The position numbers and the translations under genes were made by a program. This document shows, one piece after another, positions 31,855 through 38,820 of a stretch of DNA of 38,820 bases. Below the pieces are notes generated by a model, which had not been told where the DNA came from, did no database searches, and was given only the letters and a program-made list of their open reading frames with translations. Source of the stretch: Ferrithrix thermotolerans DSM 19514 (lineage in GTDB: Bacteria; Actinomycetota; Acidimicrobiia; Acidimicrobiales; Ilumatobacteraceae); the NCBI GenBank assembly GCA_945861025.1, contig CAMASN010000028.1, positions 1 through 38,820 on the forward strand. Reading direction: 5' to 3'. Each line of letters opens with the position of its first letter. The first letter of the stretch is position 1.

Positions 31855-32732
31855 GACGGAAGCTGCGCAATCTGCTGCAGCAACGACTTCGCGAGCACGC
31901 TGATATCGGCGGGAGTGAGGCCGGCCACTGCAAGTTGCGGCAGCACAATCTGGGCGAGAGCAAGATCGGTGGACAACCGCTTGAGTTCGTCGCGCTGGCA
32001 GTGGCGGCGGTGATTGCGATAGTCGGCGGCGGCCAGCAGGTCGGGGTTGGCAGAAAGCGAATTGTTGTCGCTGTCGACAACGGTGATTGGCTCGCCGAGA
32101 TCGACACCGTTCACGATGACCGGACCCAGCTGCACGCCCACGCGCTCTTCTACCGAGTACGCCGTCTCGATGAGTTCGTTGATAGGCGTTGTCTCGGGCA
32201 ACGTAACCAGCAGCACCTGGCAGCGGGTTGGGTCTTGGAACATCTCGAGCACGTCTTGCGCTTGCGTATGAATGGGGCCGCCGCGAACCGTGTCGAGCAG
32301 GCCGCGGGCTGCAAGTAAGAACGTGATTGCGTGTCCGGCGGCGGGGCCATCGACCACGATGAGGTCGTAGTCGTCGCTGCGCTCGAGCTGTTTGAGTTTG
32401 CCGAGCACCACGATGTCGTCGATGCCAGGTGCGGCGGTGGCCACAACGTCGATGATGCCGTTGGTGGCGAGGCGCTTCGAGACTCGGCGCAGACCATGCG
32501 TGTCGAGATAGTCAGCCAGTGCCTCTGGCGCAGTGATGGTGAGCACCTCTGCAGAGGTCTGGGCGAGGAGGTCGTTGAGTACCGGCTTGCCCTCGAGTTC
32601 GACAGCGAGGACGCGAAGTCCGGCACCGGCTGCGGCATGAGCCAATACAGCGGTTACGGTTGTCTTTCCTACGCCCCCTTTCCCGGCCACTATGACCAGG
32701 CGGGCTGCACCAAAGAACTGCACTGATTCCAC
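31851..32732 (-). CDS. ArsA/Get3-like P-loop ATPase, Rv3679 type
   Basis: 293 residues. Walker A AGKGGVGKTT (16-25), VLAVELEGKPVLNDLL, and DLIVVDGPAAGHAITFL instead of the DTPPT switch of its partner. It is the first member of the paired ATPases. GTG 32732 has GGAGG four bases away; ATG 32771 (13 codons upstream) is an alternative but has no such site. Divergent from nfeD with only 19 bases between the start codons, which share one palindromic ribosome binding site. Confidence 0.87.
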   Translation of the reverse strand: MESVQFFGAARLVIVAGKGGVGKTTVTAVLAHAAAGAGLRVLAVELEGKPVLNDLLAQTSAEVLTITAPEALADYLDTHGLRRVSKRLATNGIIDVVATAAPGIDDIVVLGKLKQLERSDDYDLIVVDGPAAGHAITFLLAARGLLDTVRGGPIHTQAQDVLEMFQDPTRCQVLLVTLPETTPINELIETAYSVEERVGVQLGPVIVNGVDLGEPITVVDSDNNSLSANPDLLAAADYRNHRRHCQRDELKRLSTDLALAQIVLPQLAVAGLTPADISVLAKSLLQQIAQLPS

Positions 32733-32736
32733 ACGC

Positions 32737-32746
32737 CCTCCGGAGG
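32737..32746. promoter_or_regulatory. Palindromic ribosome binding site shared by two divergent genes
   Basis: CCTCCGGAGG reads GGAGG toward both genes: four bases before the GTG of the ArsA-like gene (minus) and five before the TTG of nfeD (plus). With 19 bases between the starts, both promoters must lie within the opposing gene. Confidence 0.6.
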
Positions 32747-32751
32747 CTCTC

Positions 32752-34185
32752 TTGCGCAGACTAGCGATCATCGTGTTGGCCACAGCGGCCGGAGTCGGTC
32801 TTCTCGCCCCTCCAGCGGGTGCGGCGAGCCCGTCAACTGGCGTTGCGCGCCCCGTCGACGCGGCCTCTGATGCGCTTGCGCCGGTCGATGTCGTGCAGGT
32901 CAGCGGCCTGATCGACGAGATTCTGGTGGACTCGATTACCCAGTCCATCAAGCAGGCTGAGGCCAATGGGTCACAGGCCCTTATTTTGCAGATCAACTCC
33001 AACGGCGCCGTTGTTTCACGCGATCGCATGGCTGTGTTGCTCGATCGCCTCCACAAGTCGCCAGTGCCCATCGGCATCTGGGTCGGTCCGTCGGGCGCCC
33101 AACTCTATGGCTTGCCAGCGCAACTTCTCGCCGCAGCCGATGCCACCGGCATGGCTCCAGGCGCCAGCATCGGCAACTACGGCACGCCACTCGAGGTCGA
33201 TGGTGTCACCATCGACTTTGGCGCAGCCACCGACACACTTCGTGTCGGAACCTTGGGTTTCCAAGATGCCCGCACCGCTGGCGCACTGAAGTTGCAGACC
33301 ACCGACGAAGGTGTTCCGGCGATTAAGAACATGGTGTTGCAGATGGATGGCATGCAGGCGCGTGGGCGCACGCTGGACACCATCAGCGAGTCGCTCACCG
33401 ATCAAGGCGGCACTCAGAACAACGCCACGTTGGTGCGCTTCTTCAAGCTCAGCTTGATCAACCAACTCATGCACACGGCCAGTAGCCCAGCGGTTGCTTA
33501 CTTGCTGTTCATCATTGGCCTTGCGTTGCTCATCTTCGAGTTCTTCACGGCCGGCATCGGCGTGGCTGGCGTTGTTGGCGCAACCTGTTTGGTCTTGTCG
33601 AGTTACGGTCTCAACGCCTTGCCGCTGCATGGTTGGGCGCTTGCAGCGATTCTCGTGTCGATGGTCGCGTTCGCGATCGACGTGCAAGTGGGTGTGCCGC
33701 GGCTGTGGACTGGTTTGGGGCTCGTGCTCTTCATTGGCGGGTCGTTCACGCTGTACCGCGATGTGCTCGGCGCCTCGCTGCGTCCGTCATGGATCACACT
33801 GATCGCAGGCATCGGCGGCATCATGCTCACGTTTATTGTCGGTATGCCTTCTATGGTGCGCACCCGTTTCGCTACGCCAACTGTTGGCCGCGAATGGATG
33901 ATCGGCGAGATGGGTACTGCGCTCGCCGACATCAGCCCCGAGGGCATCGCCGAGGTGTCGGGTGGTCGCTGGCGCGCTCGTGCCAACCGTGCAACTCCTA
34001 TTAAGGCTGGCGAGACACTGCGTGTTGTCGCCATCGATGGCGTCACGCTCGAGGTCGAACCCGAAGAGGGTGGCGCCAAGGATTACCGCGAGATGCGCAA
34101 GAAGTCGGGCGATGCAGTTGATGCAACGGCTGAAACCGCCGACGTTGCTGAAACCGCCGACGTCGCCGCCGCTGACCCCGACTGA
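32752..34185 (+). CDS. NfeD-family membrane protein with ClpP-like domain
   Basis: 477 residues. Signal peptide (1-24, ending PPAGAA), then a ClpP/SppA-like domain (about 40-220) with VDVVQVSGLIDEI, ALILQINSNGAVV, IWVGPSGAQLYGLPA and GMAPGASIGN. The Ser in GPSGA sits where the nucleophile of NfeD proteases lies. A multi-span NfeD membrane domain (about 235-365) and a beta-barrel OB domain (about 380-445, GEMGTALADISPEG) follow. NfeD proteases act with stomatin/SPFH proteins; no SPFH gene is in this window. TTG 32752 is chosen for its ribosome binding site and signal peptide. The tail carries an 18-bp tandem duplication. Confidence 0.85.
   Translation: MRRLAIIVLATAAGVGLLAPPAGAASPSTGVARPVDAASDALAPVDVVQVSGLIDEILVDSITQSIKQAEANGSQALILQINSNGAVVSRDRMAVLLDRLHKSPVPIGIWVGPSGAQLYGLPAQLLAAADATGMAPGASIGNYGTPLEVDGVTIDFGAATDTLRVGTLGFQDARTAGALKLQTTDEGVPAIKNMVLQMDGMQARGRTLDTISESLTDQGGTQNNATLVRFFKLSLINQLMHTASSPAVAYLLFIIGLALLIFEFFTAGIGVAGVVGATCLVLSSYGLNALPLHGWALAAILVSMVAFAIDVQVGVPRLWTGLGLVLFIGGSFTLYRDVLGASLRPSWITLIAGIGGIMLTFIVGMPSMVRTRFATPTVGREWMIGEMGTALADISPEGIAEVSGGRWRARANRATPIKAGETLRVVAIDGVTLEVEPEEGGAKDYREMRKKSGDAVDATAETADVAETADVAAADPD
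34129..34164 (+). repeat. 18-bp tandem duplication in the nfeD tail
   Basis: Copies 34129-34146 and 34147-34164 differ in the last base only and encode AETADV twice. In frame, so it lengthens the acidic tail; a recent slippage or unequal exchange event. Confidence 0.7.
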
Positions 34186-34193
34186 CCAGCTTT

Positions 34194-35048
34194 CTAACGC
34201 GTTGCGGTCACGAGCCACACGTTGCCATCGAACGAGACGGCATCGTCAACGAGTCGCTTACTGAACTCGGAGCGGATTGCGTCCTGTGCGGCTGCAAACG
34301 TGGCCTCATCAACTTGAACACGCAGATTCTGTCCAGCGGTGGTGCTCATTGACTGGTTCACGGCCGCCTCGAGGCCTAACCCAGCGCCGAGCATTGTCTG
34401 AGCGCTGAACGGTTCGACCTGCACCGCCGACCATCCCGCAGCAGTGAGCACGCTCTTCACGCGATCACGATCGCGAAACGCAAACGGACCCGGAGCGTTG
34501 GCGGGCGGAAGCACAGGCTCTGGCGTGAAGGTGCGCATGATCTGTGCTGGCAGCGAGATCCATTCGTTGAGTTCTTCTCGTTGCCAACACACAAAGGTCA
34601 GCCGGCCGCCAGAGCGCACATTGCTCGCAAGGTTGGTGAAGGCCGCGGTTGGGTCGGCAAAGAACATGACTCCGAATCGCGAGAACATCGCGTCGGCGTC
34701 GTGATCGATAGGCGCGATGCGATCGGTCTGCGCATCGGCCACCACGAACGACACCGTTGGCCGGCCAATTGCGTGTTCGCTTGACGCAGCGATCATCGTG
34801 GTCGAGATGTCCGCACCGATCACCCAACCGGATAGTCCAACAGCGTCGGCGATGGCGAGCGTGGTCGTGCCGGTGCCGCACCCGATGTCAACGATGTGTT
34901 CGCCGGGCTGAGCCTGGAGCGCGCCGAGCGCGGCATTGCCAAAGTGCACGAGCTGTCGGTCGAACTGAGCCTGCTGTTGCACCCATTGACGCCCCGCATT
35001 CTCGGTCCAATACGTTGACTGTTGTTGGTTCGCACTGCTATCTGCCAT
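34194..35048 (-). CDS. Class I SAM-dependent methyltransferase (UbiE-like)
   Basis: 284 residues. Motif I VDIGCGTGTTTLAIADAVG, then VIGADISTTMI, VADAQTD and FSRFGVMFFADP. Typical of small-molecule methyltransferases of the UbiE/MenG kind; substrate unknown. I chose ATG 35048, which begins MADSSANQQQSTYWTENAG; the frame is open upstream but would run into the divergent hydrolase gene. Only 34 bases separate the two starts, and no TANNNT box is visible at the usual distance from this one. Confidence 0.82.
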   Translation of the reverse strand: MADSSANQQQSTYWTENAGRQWVQQQAQFDRQLVHFGNAALGALQAQPGEHIVDIGCGTGTTTLAIADAVGLSGWVIGADISTTMIAASSEHAIGRPTVSFVVADAQTDRIAPIDHDADAMFSRFGVMFFADPTAAFTNLASNVRSGGRLTFVCWQREELNEWISLPAQIMRTFTPEPVLPPANAPGPFAFRDRDRVKSVLTAAGWSAVQVEPFSAQTMLGAGLGLEAAVNQSMSTTAGQNLRVQVDEATFAAAQDAIRSEFSKRLVDDAVSFDGNVWLVTATR

Positions 35049-35068
35049 GCCGCAGCTTCGCATGTGCC

Positions 35069-35074
35069 TACGAT
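35069..35074 (+). promoter_or_regulatory. -10 box of alpha/beta hydrolase gene
   Basis: TACGAT eight bases before ATG 35083. Confidence 0.45.
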
Positions 35075-35082
35075 GGAGAGCG

Positions 35083-36048
35083 ATGACCACAGGTGCCCCA
35101 AGCGCTCCGTTGGCCTCGACTTCTGGCGGTTCTCGCCAGATCGTGGTCGAAAAGCGCACGTTTGTTCAGGGCCGCCCTGCGGCATACAGCGTGGCGGGAG
35201 CTGGAATGCCAGTGGTTCTGCTGCATGGCTGGGCGTTGGCCCATCACACCTACCGCGATGTCATCACTTCAATCGCTCAGCAAGGTTGTCGTGTCATCGC
35301 CCCGGCCATGCCTGGCTTCGGTGGCACGCACGAGATCCCAGAGCGCGACTTCTCGATTGCTGGTTATGCGCGTTGGGTCGCAGATCTGCTCGACGCTCTC
35401 GAAGTCACCGAGCCGGTTGTGGTGGTGGGTCATAGCTTTGGCGGTGGCGTGGCGATTCGCTTCGCGCACGACCACAGCGATCGGGTGCGTTCGATGGTGT
35501 TGGTCAACTCGGTTGGCGGATCATCGTGGCGCAAGGGCCATGTGCTGCGATCGATCGCCGAGCGTCCGCTGTGGGACTGGGGCCTTCACTTTCCGGGCGA
35601 CATCTGGCCGCTGCGCCAGGCGCGGCGCGTGCTGCCGGTGATCGCCGAAGACTTCCTTCCGAATCTTGTGCGTAACCCGCGCGCCATCATCAAGGTGGCC
35701 AACTTGGCGCGGCGCGCCGATCTGCGCAGCGAACTCGAAGCGCTACGCGAAGTCGGCAAGCCGATCACCATCTTGTGGGCGGCGCGCGACGGCATCATCC
35801 CGCGTGAATCGTTCGAGGCGCTGTGCGTTGCGGCGGGTGTTCAAGGAACAGTGGTCGAGGGTTCGCACTCGTGGCTGCTCGCCGATCCGGTGCAGTTTGG
35901 CGAAGTAATCACTAACGACATGAACATCGCCAAACTTGCTCGTGACCTTGAACAGAAGGTGCCGCCAAAGCGGCGCCGTGGTTTACGCCGGGTGGAGACC
36001 CTCATTGGTGCCACCAACGACGGGAAGCCTGGGCCCGCCAATCCGTAG
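35083..36048 (+). CDS. Alpha/beta hydrolase
   Basis: 321 residues. HGWALAHHTYRDV (oxyanion strand), nucleophile elbow GHSFGGG, then ILWAARDGIIP with the acid Asp and GSHSWLLADP with the catalytic His; a complete alpha/beta hydrolase triad. Between the elbow and the Asp there is a cap region (about 145-235). Substrate unknown. The C-terminus is basic ([14 protein letters not shown]) and its last 66 bases overlap the 3' end of convergent selB. ATG 35083 preferred for its -10 box and GGAG; ATG 35047 is in frame but overlaps the divergent methyltransferase. Confidence 0.85.
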   Translation: MTTGAPSAPLASTSGGSRQIVVEKRTFVQGRPAAYSVAGAGMPVVLLHGWALAHHTYRDVITSIAQQGCRVIAPAMPGFGGTHEIPERDFSIAGYARWVADLLDALEVTEPVVVVGHSFGGGVAIRFAHDHSDRVRSMVLVNSVGGSSWRKGHVLRSIAERPLWDWGLHFPGDIWPLRQARRVLPVIAEDFLPNLVRNPRAIIKVANLARRADLRSELEALREVGKPITILWAARDGIIPRESFEALCVAAGVQGTVVEGSHSWLLADPVQFGEVITNDMNIAKLARDLEQKVPPKRRRGLRRVETLIGATNDGKPGPANP

Positions 36049-37731
36049 ATCGTCGCGTCGGCGGGTGATGCCGCGTGCGTCGAGTTCGGCAGCGAGCGGC
36101 AACGCATGCTTACGAGTAGAGGCGGTGACATCGCGGAATTGGGCGACGGTAAATCCGTCGGGACTTTCTGCAAGCAACGCAGCTGCCGCGTGCGCAGCGT
36201 CATCAATGGTTTGCGGATGGAAGTAGATGCCGTCGCGTTCGACCACGCGCGCGCTGCGAATCAGTAGACGCAGTTCGGTCTTATCAACGTTGGTTGCATC
36301 GGGCGGCGTGAATTGGCCAGCCAGCAATGCAGCCACAAACGGATGGTCTGCGAGTGGGTCACGAACCTCGGCCTCACGGGCGCGGCCGTTATCGATCTCG
36401 ACGGTGTCGATGGTTGCTAACACCGCGCGCTCGCGATCATCGAGCGAGGCGATGTCGAGACCCAACGGACCAGCAGCGCTCACACGCTCGAGCACCGAAG
36501 CGCGTAGCGCATCAACTGCTCCCGCTGTGACAACCCATTGACCGATGGTGGCCTCAAGCCGCTCACCGGTGAGCAGAGCAAGTTCGTCGACAGTGACCCA
36601 GCCGCGTTCGGCGATGACACGGTTGATGTCACGGTCGGGGCGAGCCTTCGATGCGGGCAGCACCGGCGCAATGTCGAGCACTTCACCGCCGCCAACGGTT
36701 TCGTTGCGGCCCGATTCGCGCAGGATGAAACGGTCGCCGGGCAGCAGTGGCAACGCCTCGGGTAGGTGCAGGCGGATGAGGCCGTTGGCGCCGGGCTGAA
36801 TGGCTTCGTCGCCAAGCACACGGAGCTTCACGGTGAATTCGCCCGAGCCGATGTAGGCCACGAACGCGCCACGACGAGACACCTCGTGTTCCAGGCGCTC
36901 GAGCACGTGCAGCGACGCATCAAATCGGTTCGTGGGCCGCCATTGCTTGGGGTGCACTACAGCGTCGCCGCGTCGCACATCGGTGTGCTCAACTCCCGAC
37001 AGGTTGAGTGCTACGCGGTTGCCGGCACCAATGTTTTGCATCGTGCTGCCCAGGCTCTGAATACTGCGTACACGCACGTCGTTGTGGCGGGGTCCCACTG
37101 CCACGCGATCGTCTACTTGCAGCGAGCCGTCGGTAAGGGTTCCGGTGACCACGGTGCCGCTGCCTTTGGCCGCGAAGACTCGGTCGACCCACAGTCTTGG
37201 TCGGTCCCTGTCGATGGCCTGCGGTGTGGTTGCTACCAAGGTGTCGAGCGCCTCGCGTAGCTCATCGAGACCTGCACCAGTTGGTGCTGAAACACCGATG
37301 ATTGGCGCGTCGGCCAAGAAGGTGCCGGCAACGTGATCGAGCACTTCGAGCGTCGCGATGTCGCGCCATTCGTCGTCGACGAGATCTACCTTGGTCAGCG
37401 CAATCACGCCGTGGCGCGCCCCGAGCAGTTCGAGAATGCGCAGATGCTCTTCGCTCTGCGGCTTCCATCCTTCGGTGGCCGCAACCACGAACAGGCACGC
37501 ATCGATACCGCCCACACCGGCGAGCATGTTGCGCAGAAAACGAATGTGTCCGGGAACGTCGATGAAGCTGATGCCCTCGCCCGATGGAAGCACAGCGTGA
37601 GCGAAGCCGAGGTCGATGGTGAGCCCGCGGCGCTTCTCTTCGGCAAAGCGATCTGGGTCGGTGCCCGTTAGCGCCAACACGAGCGAGCTCTTGCCGTGGT
37701 CAACGTGACCCGCGGTGGCAACAACGCGCAC
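35983..37731 (-). CDS. selB: Selenocysteine-specific elongation factor SelB
   Basis: 582 residues. A G domain like EF-Tu: GHVDHGKSS (8-16), the SelB-specific [14 protein letters not shown] (switch I), DVPGHIRF and TKVDLVD. Two EF-Tu-like beta barrels follow ([11 protein letters not shown] through GGGEVLDI), then C-terminal winged helices (about 380-582) that bind the mRNA SECIS hairpin. It delivers Sec-tRNA to in-frame UGA codons. GTG 37731, six bases after the selA stop; the pair is an operon. No selenoprotein or tRNA-Sec gene is visible in this window. Confidence 0.96.
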   Translation of the reverse strand: MRVVATAGHVDHGKSSLVLALTGTDPDRFAEEKRRGLTIDLGFAHAVLPSGEGISFIDVPGHIRFLRNMLAGVGGIDACLFVVAATEGWKPQSEEHLRILELLGARHGVIALTKVDLVDDEWRDIATLEVLDHVAGTFLADAPIIGVSAPTGAGLDELREALDTLVATTPQAIDRDRPRLWVDRVFAAKGSGTVVTGTLTDGSLQVDDRVAVGPRHNDVRVRSIQSLGSTMQNIGAGNRVALNLSGVEHTDVRRGDAVVHPKQWRPTNRFDASLHVLERLEHEVSRRGAFVAYIGSGEFTVKLRVLGDEAIQPGANGLIRLHLPEALPLLPGDRFILRESGRNETVGGGEVLDIAPVLPASKARPDRDINRVIAERGWVTVDELALLTGERLEATIGQWVVTAGAVDALRASVLERVSAAGPLGLDIASLDDRERAVLATIDTVEIDNGRAREAEVRDPLADHPFVAALLAGQFTPPDATNVDKTELRLLIRSARVVERDGIYFHPQTIDDAAHAAAALLAESPDGFTVAQFRDVTASTRKHALPLAAELDARGITRRRDDLRIGGPRLPVVGGTNEGLHPA

Positions 37732-37737
37732 GGGGTT

Positions 37738-38820
37738 CTAGCCCAATGTCCGCAGGGCGTCGATCACGATGCGGTCGTCTTCGGGATCGACGCTGCGCAG
37801 ATCGATGAAGGTGCGACCCTCGCGAACTCGGCCGATAACTGGCGTGCTGTGGGCGCGCAGCGCAGCGAGGTGATCGCCAGCGAGCACCACGCCGAATGAG
37901 GGCATGCTGATGCCGGGTGCAGAACCTGCGCCCGGCAGCGCTTGCATTTCTTCGCCAGAGCCAACGCCAGTGGCGGCGCAGATAGCTGTGGCGCGGCCAC
38001 GCAGTTGCTGCATTGGTGCGGCCACCATCCGCCAGAACGGAATCGTTGTTGCGGCTGACTTATCGAGATAGGCCAACGCCGTGGTTTGCAGGCTCGACAA
38101 CACCAGGCCACCGGGTCGCAGTGCGCGGGCAAGCGGATGACGCGCACACGCAGCCACGAGATCGCGCCGGCCAACGATGATGCCGGCCTGGGGACCACCG
38201 AGCAGCTTGTCGCCGCTAAAGGTAACCAGTGCGGCGCCGTGCTCGAGGCTCTGCTTGGCCGCAGGTTCGTTGGCTAGCCATGCGGGCGGTGGGCCGCTGA
38301 GCCATGGGCAGTTCGAGTCGATCAGGCCGCTGCCGATATCGGCCACAACGGGCACAGACAGCGTTGCGAGTTCGGCGACTGTGGTCTCTTCGACAAAGCC
38401 GTCGATACGAAAGTTCGAGGGATGCACCTTCATGGTGAGCGCAATGTCGGCACCTTGGCGAGCGATGGCCTTCGAGTAATCGCTGAGCCGAGTGCGGTTT
38501 GTGGTGCCCACATCAACCAGCGTTGCGCCCGACTGCTCCATCACGTCGGGTACGCGAAACGCTCCGCCGATCTCAACGCTCTCGCCGCGGCTCACGGCCA
38601 CACCACGGTCGTACGCCAGAGCGGCAAGCACCAGCATCACAGCAGCCGCGTTGTTGTTCACGACCATTGCCGCCTCGCCGCCGCACAGGCGTGCGAACAG
38701 TTGGCCCACTGCAGTTTGCCGAGACCCACGCTCGCCGGTGGCGAGGTCGAACTCGACGTTGATCGGGCGGGCGGTCTGTTGCGCGCCTACGGGAGCGCGT
38801 CCGAGGTTGGTGTGCAGCAG
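37738..38820 (-). CDS. selA: L-seryl-tRNA(Sec) selenium transferase (5' part outside window)
   Basis: PLP-dependent enzyme that converts Ser-tRNA(Sec) to Sec-tRNA(Sec) with selenophosphate. The frame is open to the window edge and the visible protein begins LLHTNLGRAP, a typical internal motif about 80-90 residues in, so the N-terminal domain and start lie beyond 38820. Visible motifs: FDLATGERGSR, VVNNNAAAVML, and the PLP Lys in SGDKLLGGPQAG (lysine codon near 38206-38208). Ends six bases before selB. Confidence 0.96.
   Translation of the reverse strand: MLHTNLGRAPVGAQQTARPINVEFDLATGERGSRQTAVGQLFARLCGGEAAMVVNNNAAAVMLVLAALAYDRGVAVSRGESVEIGGAFRVPDVMEQSGATLVDVGTTNRTRLSDYSKAIARQGADIALTMKVHPSNFRIDGFVEETTVAELATLSVPVVADIGSGLIDSNCPWLSGPPPAWLANEPAAKQSLEHGAALVTFSGDKLLGGPQAGIIVGRRDLVAACARHPLARALRPGGLVLSSLQTTALAYLDKSAATTIPFWRMVAAPMQQLRGRATAICAATGVGSGEEMQALPGAGSAPGISMPSFGVVLAGDHLAALRAHSTPVIGRVREGRTFIDLRSVDPEDDRIVIDALRTLG

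Noticed and set aside
30332-32107. A 591-codon open frame on the minus strand across the ArsA-like gene region
   Set aside because: It is another frame of the two ATPase genes, Arg/Ser/His-rich with no domain; high GC keeps shadow frames open.
30731-32732. Arsenite resistance operon
   Set aside because: The ArsA-like ATPases have no visible arsenite-binding Cys set and no arsB, arsC or arsR nearby; the Get3-like pair interpretation fits better.

Overview
The window is a compact, high-GC, gene-dense chromosomal segment of an actinobacterium. I infer class Acidimicrobiia (Ilumatobacter-like). The lineage markers are a WhiB7 protein with the EPW/GVWGG motif and AT-hook, a GlnR-type nitrogen regulator, paired type I and type II glutamine synthetases, an ArsA-like ATPase pair of the Rv3679/Rv3680 type, a single-domain oligoribonuclease, and many leaderless genes with TANNNT -10 boxes directly before the start codon. 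The genus is a guess. I see no phage, insertion sequence, integrase or CRISPR array, so this is mostly core genome plus one toxin-antitoxin pair.

Layout. 1-3.7 kb: 3' part of serS, pdxH, then on the minus strand a tlpA-like/ccdA/poly-gamma-glutamate-hydrolase-like operon. 3.7-4.5 kb: whiB7 behind a long leader holding a 62-codon upstream ORF, a stop-codon hairpin and a strong intrinsic terminator, which is a translation-coupled attenuator. It fills the only stretch over 300 bases (4095-4549) without a conventional gene. 4.5-9.7 kb: acyl-ACP thioesterase, MBL hydrolase, orn, and a coupled aldehyde dehydrogenase-fxsA-Nudix operon. 9.7-12.3 kb: divergent Fe-S genes mrp and erpA, then a Tat lipoprotein with a thioredoxin-like region. 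12.3-14.7 kb: OmpA/BON envelope protein plus a membrane-anchored coiled-coil/HhH protein. 14.7-18.6 kb: a tight five-gene operon of ridA, tag, a 51-residue membrane protein, a group II PLP decarboxylase and an 8-oxoguanine-deaminase-like amidohydrolase. 18.6-19.2 kb: MazF/RHH toxin-antitoxin. 19.2-22.5 kb: glnII-glnA-glnR nitrogen cluster with a candidate GlnR operator. 22.5-26.4 kb: unknown secreted protein, nadE, MFS transporter. 26.4-29.7 kb: aspartokinase (with internal beta-subunit start), a coupled methyltransferase, asd. 29.7-30.7 kb: an inverted-repeat element, mazG, tRNA-Pro(CGG), a stand-alone receiver protein. 30.7-34.2 kb: two ArsA-like ATPases divergent from an NfeD protease homologue. 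34.2-38.8 kb: methyltransferase, alpha/beta hydrolase, then selB and the 3' part of selA.

Themes. Nitrogen assimilation is self-contained: regulator and both synthetases lie in one transcriptional direction. The aspartate pathway entry (ask, asd) is nearly contiguous. Selenocysteine decoding (SelA, SelB) is present, but I see no selenoprotein gene or tRNA-Sec here. The observations I find most worth checking are the whiB7 attenuator, the widespread leaderless promoter signature, the five-gene ridA-to-deaminase operon with its tiny membrane protein, and the arsA/nfeD start region where two divergent genes share one palindromic ribosome binding site.
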